NCBI GenBank assembly: GCA_963555705.1
Contig: OY743172.1
Coordinates: 28,705,446 to 28,769,445 of the forward strand
Direction of reading: 5' to 3'
DNA from: Ligustrum vulgare
Taxonomy: Eukaryota > Streptophyta > Magnoliopsida > Lamiales > Oleaceae
DNA: 64,000 nt
Numbering within the stretch: position 1 is the stretch's first letter; each line of letters opens with the position of its first letter. Shown one piece after another: positions 11,716-22,373 of the stretch. The notes beneath the pieces are model-generated. The model saw nothing but the letters and a program-made list of their open reading frames with translations. It did not search any database and had not been told where the DNA came from. The position numbers were made by a program, and so were the translations under genes.

Positions 11716-13549
11716 CACTACAACAAAAGTGACTTTTTACGGCATTTTTTTACGGAGTACATATAACACATGCCGTAAACTTAGATTATTTACGGTATGC
11801 AAAAATAGTGTGTCGTAACAAGAGAAATTTCACAGCGTGCAAAAGTAGCACGCTGTTAAAAAATAAAAAATGAACATATACAGCGTGCAAGTGCAAGTGC
11901 AAGTGCAAGTGCAAGCCGTGAAAACTGACGGGCAAACATAGCATATACAGCGTGCAAGTGCAAGCCGTAAAAATTGACAGAAAAACATATTATTTACCCA
12001 AATATAATTAACCCGTGGAATTCTACATTAGGGCACGACTCTCTTTCTTTGAACCGGTTCTCTTCTCTTTTGAAAAGAATTTAGCACTGCCGTCGACTAC
12101 TTCCCAGTCCCAATTTCACAACTCAACCATCCACAATTTCTTCTTCTTCTAGGAAGAAATCGTGGATTTCTTCTTCTTCTCAATAGCACTGTCGTCGATT
12201 TCGTATTTTTTTCTTAGAAAGATCTGAATTCTGGGAAGCTTGGTTTTCTGCAGTCATAATAAAGAATTAGCCAAGGGGTATTTTGGAATTCTTGAATGTT
12301 TTTCTTCATGTTTCAGTTTTTTGTTCTTTTAGTTCGTTTCATGGAATTAACTGAAAATTCTTGCTTATCTAGACAGGAACGCAAGGGGTATTTTGGAGTT
12401 CTTGAATAATCTTGAGCTCTCTGTTTGATCTACTTAAATTCTTGAGCTTTCAAGCAACTAAAATGTATTTTATAGTTACGATGGATATTGAAGTGCGACC
12501 CTTTTCAGTCGTTTGCATTCCGTTATAATTATTATTATAAAATGGAAATGGAAATGGAAATATCTATAGTAAATAGCTATTGTGTGTTCAGGGCCATTTA
12601 AGGATAAGGATATTTGAAAATTCATTTCTTTTTTTGTGTTGGAAGCTTATTCTTGGATTCTAGTGTGTTAAAAATGTGATCTTCCCCAATAAAAGAGGAT
12701 GAGTTTTGTGGATAGAGAAAAAGATTTGGTGGTAAAATTAAGCGAGTTGTTGAAACTCATGTCCTTTTAATATTCAAAGCTTCCTATAAGGAATGTGGTG
12801 TAATTTTTCTTGTTTGATTTTAAACTCTGGGTGAAGGGGGTAATTCATCTGGATTGAGTGGAGAATTTGAGTGTGAGAGTCTAAAGATCCTGGAAGGATT
12901 TTTAATAGGGAGGATGAGTTTTGTGGATAGGTGCATGTTTAAAGACTTAAGACTATCTTTTCTGATTTATTATTTGCATCTTGTTATTTTTGTGATGTGC
13001 CCCTGAGTTGATTATTTTGGGAATAACTGGATTATAAATCTAGGAAGTAAAAACCCCGATATGGATTAAATATTTTGAAACATTTTAATCATTTTTTTAA
13101 GCAGATTCTATACTTTGATATGTTGCTATCGAATCCATGTAAAACTTTAAATATGGATTAATATTACATTTTTGTTGCGTTCTGTATGATTTCGAAATTA
13201 TTATAATTTTGATTGGCTTTGTAATTGTTATAGGTCTGATTGTAATGAAATAAATAATTATTAAAAAAATGAAATTTACACTTACGGCGGGCGTTTGAAC
13301 GCCATAAACAATGTTTAATACGGTGTGCACATCACTGCCTAAAAGCGTCTACTTTTTACGGCGCGCGGTGCATGTTATGAAATCGTATCTATGACGGCGT
13401 GTAAATCGCACGCCGTCGGCTTATCTATTATGACGTGCATATCGTACGCAATAAAATATGCCTTTTACGTCATGTCGTGAAATGTTAATTACGTCATGAC
13501 TTTTTACGGCATGCATTGCACGCCGTAAAAAATAAACTTTGTTGTAGTG
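11716..13549. mobile_element. CACTA-type non-autonomous transposon
   Basis: The termini are CACTACAACAAA and TTTGTTGTAGTG, a perfect 12-bp inverted repeat. ATC flanks both ends (11713-11715 and 13550-13552), the 3-bp target duplication expected for CACTA elements. Both subterminal zones carry many copies of a TACGGC / GCACGCCGT motif in both orientations, the likely transposase-binding array. A (GCAAGT)n run lies near 11887-11916. The 1834-bp body has no transposase frame. The element sits between the two lipid-transfer duplicates. Confidence 0.9.
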
Positions 13550-13552
13550 ATC

Positions 13553-14204
13553 GCTGACAGCTATTGTTTGCCATTTGTGCTGAATATGAGTTATTATGCC
13601 TATATGGAGCAAGATGTTCAAGTCTTTCTAGTTTTGAAGACAAGATGTCCATGTCTCAGTTTAATTTCGTAATCTCCAACTTTACTCGATTATCGTATCA
13701 TGATAATCACGAGATTTTTAAAATTATTATTTTGCCTACTTATTTTTGCAAATAAAGTTTTATTGGTTAAATTTAAATATTTTGACTATTTCTTTTTTAA
13801 GTATTGCGATTGATGTTTTTGAATGAAAAATAAAAAGTACGTTAAATACAATAGGCAAATGTATACGTTATGAGAAATATGCTAATACATTTCACATGAA
13901 TCAATATTCGTGCATATAATATTACATAAAATGTGATATACCATTAAAAAACTACTAAATTTACATTTTCAATGAAATTATTAATAATTCATAAAAATTA
14001 TTGAAATCACTAATAATTTATTATTTAAATAAATAAATTGACGTTTACTATTCAAATAATTTTTTAATAATTTTAATAATTTATGTTATTTTTTAAATTC
14101 TAATAATTATTGTAATAGAGAAGTCCTTTTTATGCATGTATATGTCTTGATTATGTATAAACACTAAAATTTTACTAATATTTATTAAAATCGATATTAC
14201 GGAT
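13553..14204. other. Intergenic between the lipid-transfer copies, right part
   Basis: This is very AT-rich sequence with no gene; the short frame at 13564-13755 spans the transposon edge and is not credible. Confidence 0.45.
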
Positions 14205-14364
14205 AATAATTTATTCATAAAACATGAGTACATTGCAAAAGATGAAAATGTAGTTTATTTAATTTGAGGTCACAATAAAAGCATGGGACCCTCCTACACA
14301 CGAAACCGTTATTTTAATGCTGGCAACAAAACTATCATCTCCCAAGTCCATTTAAGCCTCAAAT

Positions 14365-14964
14365 TTATGGCACGGTATAACCTGCAATGCATGTAGTACA
14401 AATATTTAGTCCCACAACAACTCATCACTAAATTAATTATTCTCTTACCTGGAAAGATTTTATTTCGTTGAGGACATATTTGGTATGTTCTTTATGGGAA
14501 GTAAGGGGAGGGATGTACCAATTTTTGAATTATTGACCTCAGTTGTGGAAATAACAATCTTTGATCAACTGTGACAAGGTGAATCGATATATTTGATACG
14601 TTAAATTATAAAAGATTGATTACTTACGACCACATTTCTTCCCAGCGGGTCGACTTCTGATATTGCATCTTTTCGGAACAGTGATGGCTATACCTGGTTT
14701 GATACCGGCTTTCTTCGCAAGAGGCGATAGGAGGACGGTGCAAAGGCACCTAGGAGCACTCTTTATCAATGCATTAACTTTGGTGCAACATGCTGGAGAC
14801 ACTCTAGCCCTAACATTAGAAGCTGCACCAAGGCATGGGCTCAGGCTAGCGGCAGCTGCGTTTATCGGCGTGCGACTACATTCTCCAGCCGCATTTGCCC
14901 ACCCCAACAAATACACGAGGAATAAACTAACAAATGGAATTGTAAACTTCAGTTGGGATGCCAT
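14365..14964 (-). CDS. Secreted eight-cysteine lipid-transfer-like protein, copy 2
   Basis: Exon 1 is 14628-14964 and exon 2 is the 17-nt 14365-14381, giving 117 aa. The deduced protein differs from copy 1 at seven positions: V7F, V9I, G30S, M32T, V65A, A91G and G104S. All eight cysteines, the signal peptide, the basic C-terminus and the ending GRYTVP are unchanged, so both copies look functional. The start MASQLK is again preferred over a short upstream in-frame ATG because it begins the signal peptide. The role is as for copy 1: a small secreted protein with the lipid-transfer fold and unknown ligand. The matching promoter block suggests similar expression, unless the insertion at 15383, about 420 bp upstream of the start codon, alters it. 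Confidence 0.85.
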
Positions 14965-15031
14965 TTTTTTTAGCAAGAAACTTAAGATGGGATGCTTTGT
15001 TTACTACTTGAGACATTCGAGTTTCTGTGTG

Positions 15032-15039
15032 TATTTATA
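15032..15039 (-). promoter_or_regulatory. TATA box of lipid-transfer copy 2
   Basis: TATAAATA on the minus strand, 68 bp upstream of the start codon, lies in sequence conserved with copy 1. Confidence 0.6.
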
Positions 15040-15382
15040 CAAAGATTTATAGGGCCATGGTGCAAGTGTGAAAGGCAGAAATTGGAGGACTTTCAATAGA
15101 ATTTAGTGCGGTGGTTGAAGCTATGTGGAGGTGCTATTGTGGTTTTAGCCTTTGTTTATTTGAAGTGGAATGATTTTAGCCAATACTAATTTCAGAATTA
15201 TCAAGTAATGGGAAGACAGGTGACACTAGATTTTAGGACACTTCACAGTTCTTCAAGTGCCTTTTTAGGCGTGTTACATTACATTGTAGGTAGAAATGTT
15301 GATATATTGAGAGTGACAAGATTTATTTATTTATTTTTGGATGTCCCTGGACAAGGTTCGAATGGCAAATTTGTATAGAAAG

Positions 15383-15593
15383 GGTTACGGTATTTTTGAT
15401 CATGTGGTGTATCTCGTAACACACGAATTGTTCTCCTTTGAAAGGAATTTTTATCCTAGCGAGTTGAGCGCGTCCACAGGGATTGAACCCTCCATGGGGA
15501 TGCGGTCAGCCCCGCTGAGAAAAAAATTCCCCTTCAAATGGGATCAATTCGTGTATTATGGGGTACGTCACAGGCTATCAAAAATACCATAAC
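15383..15593. mobile_element. Fold-back MITE inserted in duplicate B
   Basis: The left end GGTTACGGTATTTTTGAT and the inverse of the right end (GTTATGGTATTTTTGAT) start an imperfect inverted repeat of about 75 bp. AGAAAG flanks both sides (15377-15382 and 15594-15599). The corresponding site in copy A has a single ATAGAAA with no insertion. The open frame across it (15341-15592) is not a gene. The superfamily is not assigned. Confidence 0.75.
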
Positions 15594-15710
15594 AGAAAGT
15601 ATTTATTTTAGTTCTCAATCTGCTAATATTATGTAACACTTTCGACTTTTCAATTTTATGGCATTTGATCTTCCACAAGTAGTCTTGCTATTGTCAAAGC
15701 CAAGGAGGAC

Positions 15711-16123
15711 ATATAGGTGTTCTATTTCTTGCGCAGTTATGTTTGAAGAAGAATGAAAAGATTTCAAGCAGAAATCTCTTGATAATTGCAATGCTATTTA
15801 CATAAAGCATCAGTTTTTCTTAACAAACAAAATTATAACTATCATGAAAAAATATAGGAATATCACCGGGGGCGGATCCAATTAACAACGAGGGCGTTCG
15901 ACCATTCGTGCTGGATCCGCCAAGTTTTTTCATTTTATCTTGTAATTTTTGTGTTAAAAAAATTTTTCCCTTAATGTGTAGTGTCCGCTCGTACTGGATC
16001 GACTTCCTGAATCCGTCCCTGAATATCACAACAAATTGAGTAGTAGCTTTGACGAGTGAAATGATTGTTGACTAAACAATTTGTTGTAACAAGAGTTGTG
16101 GTAGATTTTGCAGATTTTTAGGG
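15711..16123. other. Intergenic, nothing recognised
   Basis: No gene is seen. A paired GGATCC-containing segment (about 15870-16020, GGGGGCGGATCC to the inverse-like GAATCCGTCCCTG) may be a degraded repeat but has no defined ends. Confidence 0.35.
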
Positions 16124-16440
16124 CTATCCTCCATCATATGTGGATCGCAAAGTATCTGGAGGTGAGATGTGCATATGCTTAACAACCCCCTTCATTTTGG
16201 CGTGGGAAGAAGAATGTACACGCAGATTGGAGTCAAAAAGGTGAAACAAAGCTTTGTTTAGAGGCTTCGTGAAAATATCCACTGGTTGAAAAGCGGATGG
16301 AATAAACCGAGCAATCAATTGATGGAAATTAACAAATGAATGATAATCCAAGGGGACATGCTTGGAGCGGGAATGAAACATCGGATTAACCGTCATGTGA
16401 AGAGCGCTAAGATTATCCCCAAAAAAAAAAATGTGGAGGC
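16124..16440 (-). pseudogene. Ty1/copia polyprotein remnant (RNase H end)
   Basis: The minus-strand frame carries the hallmark end of a copia RNase H domain: DNLSALHM, then NPMFHSRSKHVPLDYH, then QLIARF and VDIFTKPLNKALFH. Only about 100 codons remain and no LTR, integrase or reverse transcriptase is adjacent, so it is an old fragment. Host function is unlikely. Confidence 0.8.
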
Positions 16441-17889
16441 TGGACAAGTCTTACGATATCTCATATTTATATACATTTTTTATGGATTTATTTATTTTAC
16501 CACCGAATTTTATTTTAAAAAGAATAAAATAATACTATTGTCCGCCCGATCTAAAAATGATTTTCACTTTATTTTTCAATATTATTTGATTGTATTAAAA
16601 ATAGATATTTATATTTGAAATTTCATTTATAATTTCATTTAGAAGAAAACAAAATATACTGACGATAATATAAAAATAATATAGTTTGAATTTAATATAA
16701 AAAATTCATTTTAAATAGATAATAGATAGCGAAGAGCGAAAGATAGTTGCGAATTTGCTATTCAAAAAATATTTAATTATAAAATAAAACTACGTAAAAG
16801 TTGTTGGACAATTTTCGAGTTTCTCTGAGGCAGACCCACAAACCATGGTTAGGTACCCATTACACAATTGTCTCATCATTTGAGAACGACACAAACCCCT
16901 AGTACATGCATTGTAATAACTATAATGCAAAACTATATGAGCTAATGCTCAACAAGTATGCATGGTCATCCGCATGAGTTTTGATTCACTTTCTCACAAT
17001 AATCTCATTGGTAGACTAAGTGTCTTTCTTGTTATCTCAGTTTATCCACATTTTCTATTTTAGGCTCGAATTTCATTACGTTGTACCATACAAGCTCAAA
17101 TAACAATATGGTCGATAATGTGCGCACCTTCTAGTGCTCGTGGCTCCATCATCGTCTATCGAGACTTAAGATTCCACAGTTTATATCCATCGTTATCCAC
17201 TAAGACTCAAGATACTGCATTGAAAATTACATTGTATCAATTAGGCCGTATACAACGCTCAACATGTAGATCCGCAATCTCAAGGCCATCAAGAGGCCTC
17301 CCGACACCGCTCATATATCGGCGCCAGACCGCCACACCCCATCATCGACTACCTTTAATAACTGTTAGGAGCATCAAGAGGTGTATATATCTAGATGCAA
17401 AGTATAATATGATACACCTTAGGACAATTATACTATTGTCAATAACATTCTCTCTTAATATACTCATTATCTCTTTCTTTACAATTTATGATTGGCTTCT
17501 TTTAAGTCAACACAATGTACATTCTCATGAATTGTACAATATATTTCATGAACCAATTATATGCCATAATCACGTAATATGGTATTCCAATGACGGCAAC
17601 TATGAGCCGCCGTTATTTTTTGAATTTTTCTGTCTTCTAGGTAGAATGAGTGATTAAAAAGTGATTTCAAAAAATGTGTGTGATTAAGAAGTGATATTAA
17701 AAATTGTAGTGTTTATAAATATATGTTATAACACATTTACAGAACACATGCTTATTTATATTTATATTTTTTAAAAATTCATTAAGATTTCAAATAAGGA
17801 CACCCTTATAAATATTCACAACATATTTTTAATAAGTGCAATGTATTTTAATTGCATGAGACGTTTTTAATATTTATTCGTTGTTACAC
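16441..17889. other. Intergenic, AT-rich
   Basis: The longest frame, 17118-17657 (+, 179 codons), is rich in R, S, T and I with no recognisable domain; its 5' half is less AT-rich than its surroundings and may be a decayed LTR. A member of the dispersed AT-rich repeat family (ATGTGTGTGATTAAGAAGTGAT core) lies at about 17640-17760. Confidence 0.35.
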
Positions 17890-17892
17890 AAA

Positions 17893-18451
17893 CACTACAA
17901 GAAAAAGGAGCAAAAAAGAAAAAAAATTAGAGACGACACCAAAAGTCGTCTCTATTGGTCGATCAACAAAAACGTCTCTATTGGTCGACCTTTAGGGACG
18001 ACTTTTTAAGTTGTCTCTATTAGTTGGCAACCAGTAAAGACGACTCCATGGAGTCGACTCTATTGGTTGCATTCAATTGCCTTAGTGGTTGGGATATCAC
18101 TACTCAACACTTAGGTCCCGAGTTCGAATCCTAACCATGCACAATTATCATATGAATTGAAGAAAATTCGGGGGTCGACGGTTCGGATCGAGATTTGGAT
18201 CGGGTTAAAAAGGGATTGAATCGAATCAAAATAAATAAATAAATAATTAATTAAATATTTTCACAAATAGAGACGACTATGTCGTTTCTAAAGATCGTCG
18301 CAATTACTCCGGAGAAAACATAGACGACATAATCGTCTCTATTTATCTTCAGCTACGGGCCTACTAGACGACTAATTGAGACGACTTTGTCGTCTCTAAT
18401 AAACAATAGAGACGATTTTTTTCGTCTCTGTAGGGCCGAATTCTCGTAGTG
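17893..18451. mobile_element. CACTA-type MITE
   Basis: The element starts CACTACAAGAAAAA and ends TTCTCGTAGTG. AAA flanks both sides (17890-17892 and 18452-18454), a 3-bp target duplication. The interior has repeated GAGACGAC / GTCGTCTC motifs in both orientations near each end, typical of CACTA subterminal arrays. It is 559 bp with no coding capacity. Confidence 0.85.
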
Positions 18452-18454
18452 AAA

Positions 18455-20284
18455 TTTCCTCGTGTAACATTTTTATCCCAACATCTTCTTTTCATGATGA
18501 CGATTTTCTTACAAAAATCATGTTAAGAGGGTATAAAACAAACTTATTTGCACACTACTAAAAATAACAAATACAAAATTATTACTGTATATATATGTTC
18601 CTAATTTTAAAACATGGTAACAAGTTTTTTTGATGAAAGTTATCATTAGAGATAGACGTGCTCATAAATTGGAGCTCAATCATAAGAATTCAATGAAAAG
18701 AATGTTGCATTCTGATTTTGTTTATAAATAATGAATTTGAATTTTTTTAGATAAAATGTGTGGTTGAAAAGTGATTTTGAAAAAATGTGTACGGTTGGAA
18801 AATGGTTTGGGGAAATTAGAAATGTGATGTTTATACCCTGTTTGGTAAAAGTTTTTTGTTTATAAACAAATAATGCAATATTTCCGAACTAAAATACATG
18901 GTAAAATTGGCTTGAAAAAATATGTATAGTTAAAAAGTGATTTGATAAATTGTATTTTAGAAACAAGTTACTAAATGGATGCTATTTATAAACAAGTTAC
19001 CTAACACAAATGTTGCGGAATGCGGACCTTTGATGCAAATAAAACATGGTGTCATGTTTAGAAATTATGCTAAAAGAGGCGAACATTATTTTTGAAATAC
19101 TTCTACTTTTTTAAGTGAGTCAAGTTCAATTTTCTTGCATTTTTAGATCATTAAAAAAAAAATTACCCCGACCATAATTGGGGATCCGGGATAGAATTGA
19201 AAAATCAAGAAAAAAACATAACAATTACATAAATCAGACTTTTAGGGGGCACCATAAAACTTCTCACCCGCCATGTGGCGAGTGTAGAGTGGCTGTCAGG
19301 TGGGGCCCCGACACACTCCAATAGGGGGAGACACTTGCCCACTATGGGCAACATATAATTTCTATTACATAAATTGATTATTTTACCCCCTTTGTTTACA
19401 TTTTTATCCTCGTGTCACATTTTTCTCTAAAATGTGAGATTTAGAAACCTAAATTCTATACAACCAAGGGCAATAATCTTGCAATAATAAAAAATGTCAC
19501 AGAAAAATGCACAAAATTTATAGATGTCACCTGAATGTGAGATTATATCCTTGTTCACCACTGAAATAATTTTCACTATGATGAAAATGAATTTACAAGA
19601 GAAAACACACCTTATTTTCTATATAATGTCTCACATTTTTACGACAATGAAATAAAGTCTCATGACGGTTTTTATTTATAACAAAATTACTGAAAAATCG
19701 AAATTATAAATGTGAAATTCCTAAATAAACCAAAAATTTTGCTTATGAACTCCGTTTATAGATAATAATTAAGTTTCACAAGTTAACATGAGACTCGAGA
19801 TGCTAGGTTCGAAGGATGAGGACTTCGAGACAATCTACTAGGGGTGAACGCAGTCCGATTTGAACGATTTTTGACATATTTTCAAACCAAATCATTTCAA
19901 ACGGTTTGATATTTTTCAAATCAAACTAAACCATTTTTCACGGTTTAATTCAATTTTAATTCACGATTTTTATCTATAAACATAATATAAAAAAATTCAG
20001 ATGTTAAATTAATTCGTATTTTTTAATATATAAAGATAAAATAGGTTAATATATAAGCTAATAGAAGAATTAATAATGTTAGATGTTAAATTCATTCATA
20101 TTTTTTTCTAATTAAACATAAAAACAAAGGCGAAGAAAACAATTGTAATTGTATTATATTTGTTCCCTAACTTTTTTCTGAACAAACTTGACAGATTGTT
20201 GACAGCCCCCAAAATCCTTAGAAATCACTAGTCTTAGACACACACCATAGCTAATCATTCTTTTTTACTTCTTGTCTGAAATCA
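18455..20284. other. Intergenic with AT-rich repeats
   Basis: No gene was seen. About 18715-18835 and 18838-19010 are members of the dispersed AT-rich repeat family (TTTGGTAA edge, GTTTATAAACAA, TGTGTGGTTGAAAAGTGAT core). At about 19852, AGGGGTGAACGCAGTCCG resembles the end of a hAT element, which fits the BED-finger remnant just downstream. Confidence 0.4.
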
Positions 20285-20420
20285 TATATGAATACTTCTT
20301 GCATAAACGTGTGATATAATTCCATAAAGTATTAGTCCTGCATTTTTAGTATGATGCTTATACAATTTTCCACAATAATTACATTTTGCCTTAGCTCTCT
20401 TCTTCTTGGCCTTAGCATTG
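20285..20420 (-). pseudogene. Probable hAT transposase BED zinc-finger remnant
   Basis: On the minus strand a short frame reads a lysine/alanine-rich stretch followed by KAKCNYCGKLYK and later GLILYGIISH. This matches the start of a BED zinc finger (C-x2-C, spacer, L...H) found in hAT transposases and related domesticated proteins. No catalytic domain follows in the same frame. The call rests on the short motif alone. Confidence 0.45.
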
Positions 20421-20429
20421 TTGTCCAGA

Positions 20430-21583
20430 TTCTAGGTTTCAGCAATGAAGAAATTTTGAAAATTAAAATAAAATAATCGAATAATATTTCTTGCAAAGAA
20501 ATTTAAGATATTTAAATTATTACTCTAATTCGAACATTCTGATACTGATCAAAAAATCTCCTCTAACTCTCCAAAATAAAATCAAATGCATGCAGAAATT
20601 AGAAGTACGCGTATCGCCCCTATCGATTGTTCTTAGAATCTAATTGAGATTAGTGGAGTGGAACTTGAAAATTGGAAGGAAGTAAGACAAATGAAAATAG
20701 AAAATGACTGGTTGAATTAGAAAAGTGGGAACTTATGGTTTGGTTTTTGAATCTCAGTTAAATGGACTTTTAGGGTTGGAAATTGGAATATGTGATTTTA
20801 TAGTGGTTTGGGTTATAGGTTAGTGGACTTTTAGGGGTTGGAGTATGTGGTTTAAGGGTGTTGTGGGTTATAGGTTAATAGGATTTTGTGGTTGGACATT
20901 GAACAAGAACTTTAATTCGTTTGCAAAAATACCCAAATTTTAGTATCATAATTGAAACTTACTTCATTTTAAATAATCAATGAAAAATACTTCTTTTTTT
21001 TTTAAGAAAATATACTGTTTTATCTAAATATCATATTATGATACTTTGAAAAAGTCTTATGATACTTTTAAAGTGTCACAACATGATACTTCAAATTTTT
21101 GGTATTATAACCTAAAACTTTATCAAATATTTATGATACTTTGGACGAAATTGTAGTGTCATAACTTGAAACTTTACACTTTTTGTATGATACTTTGATT
21201 CAGACATAAAATCAAACAATTTTTGTGCAATATTGAAAATTTACAGTCCACAACCACCGACCACCACCACAACTACCACGATCGCCACCTTCTCAACACC
21301 ACCATCATTGTCGCCTTCTCAACACCATCACCTCCACCTGACCAAGACCACCACACCACAACCTACACTACAAACCTACTGTCAACCTCCACAACCAACA
21401 GTGAAGAAGAAGTGGGGAATAGTGAAGGTGGAAGTAGCAACGTCAAGGAGAAGAAGATCATCGACGGGAAGAATACAGTGCCAGCGAGAAGAAGAAGACA
21501 GCGCCGCCGGAAGAAGATCATCGCCGGGAAGAAGACCAGTGACAGCGGGAAGAAGAAGATAGCGCCACCAAGGAGGAGGGAGC
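20430..21583. other. Intergenic with simple repeats
   Basis: No gene was recognised. ATGATACTTT-like units recur at about 20980-21200. ACC-rich then AGAAGA/GGGAAG-rich low-complexity sequence fills 21240-21583 and produces artificial T/H-rich and R/K-rich frames on both strands. The gypsy element landed in the AGAAGA tract. Confidence 0.45.
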
Positions 21584-21588
21584 GTCGC

Positions 21589-22373
21589 TGATGCGAATCC
21601 CTTCGGTATATGGACCGAAAATTCCCACAACAATTTAATACAAAACCCAAGAAAGCTAAAGTGGTAAAAATAAATGATAAACACCTTAACCCAAGTTTAA
21701 ATCCACCCAAAATTCAAGGATTAAACTAACCCTAGCCCAATGGGTATCAATCAAACAAATTCCAAGATGGCGGAAAGTAAACAACAACACAAGAATAACA
21801 ATACTCGAGCAAAGTTGATTAACTTTCAAGAAAATACAAGATCAAAGAGGTTTAACCTAACCTCAAGAAGGGCCTCTCAAGAGAGCATTTCACATTGAAC
21901 ATCCAAAGTTATCTTCCAAATGACAAGAAAATGTGTATAAAAGGTACAAAATTGGGTAAAATGTGCAAATTTCAGAAATTACAACAAAACCCCGTTTTTG
22001 TGGAAATTGCAACAAAAACCCCGTTTTTGTGAAACGGGGTGTTTCGGTCGACCGACACGGTCGACCGAACCATTTTCGGTCGATCACATGGTCGATCGAA
22101 ATGGGACTTTCGGTCGACCAAGCCTCAGCCGAACGCGACTGAGGCTGCCTTCAAAAATCTCTGCAGACTTTCGGTCGACCGGAATGACTTTCGGTCGACC
22201 GAAATTGGCTGAGTCCAATTTCTTCTTCTTTTTGGCTCCAACTTGGTTCTTAGCTTGCTTTTCTTGACTTTAATTACTTGTTTAGCCTCGAATCTTGAAC
22301 CTCCTTGGCATCGGATCTCGTCATGGGTCCCACAGGCTTGCGCATCGAGGTTTGACTTTCTCGATTCTCATCA
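21589..22373 (-). repeat. 3' LTR of gypsy element 1
   Basis: In element orientation it starts TGATGAGAATCG and ends TTCGCATCA. It is 785 bp, 49 bp longer than its partner, explained by a tandem 29-bp duplication around 21985-22035 and a tandem 21-bp duplication around 22165-22205. It carries seven GGTCGACC-like palindromes at 22040-22205. Confidence 0.9.

Larger units (their letters stand above)
14205..15710. repeat. Segmental duplication, copy B (lipid-transfer block)
   Basis: Direct repeat of 9425-10690. Coding exons align base for base in length (337 and 17 nt). Copy B is about 240 bp longer, mainly because of a 211-bp fold-back insertion at 15383-15593 that copy A lacks. Confidence 0.8.

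Noticed and set aside
15341..15592. 83-codon frame on the plus strand
   Set aside because: It spans flank and the fold-back MITE and is created by the insertion.
17118..17657. 179-codon open frame on the plus strand
   Set aside because: No recognisable domain, no homologous pattern and odd composition; more likely a chance frame in decayed repeat DNA.
8640..19360. Similarity between GC-richer segments at about 8640-8745 and 19245-19360 (both contain GCACCATAAAA and end near TATAATTTC)
   Set aside because: The shared words are short and no inverted ends or duplications were found, so a common element could not be supported.
21223..21591. Plus-strand frame encoding a T/H-rich then R/K-rich protein, and its minus-strand counterparts
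   Set aside because: It is entirely low-complexity ACC and AGAAGA repeat DNA, readable in several frames, and runs into the LTR target site.
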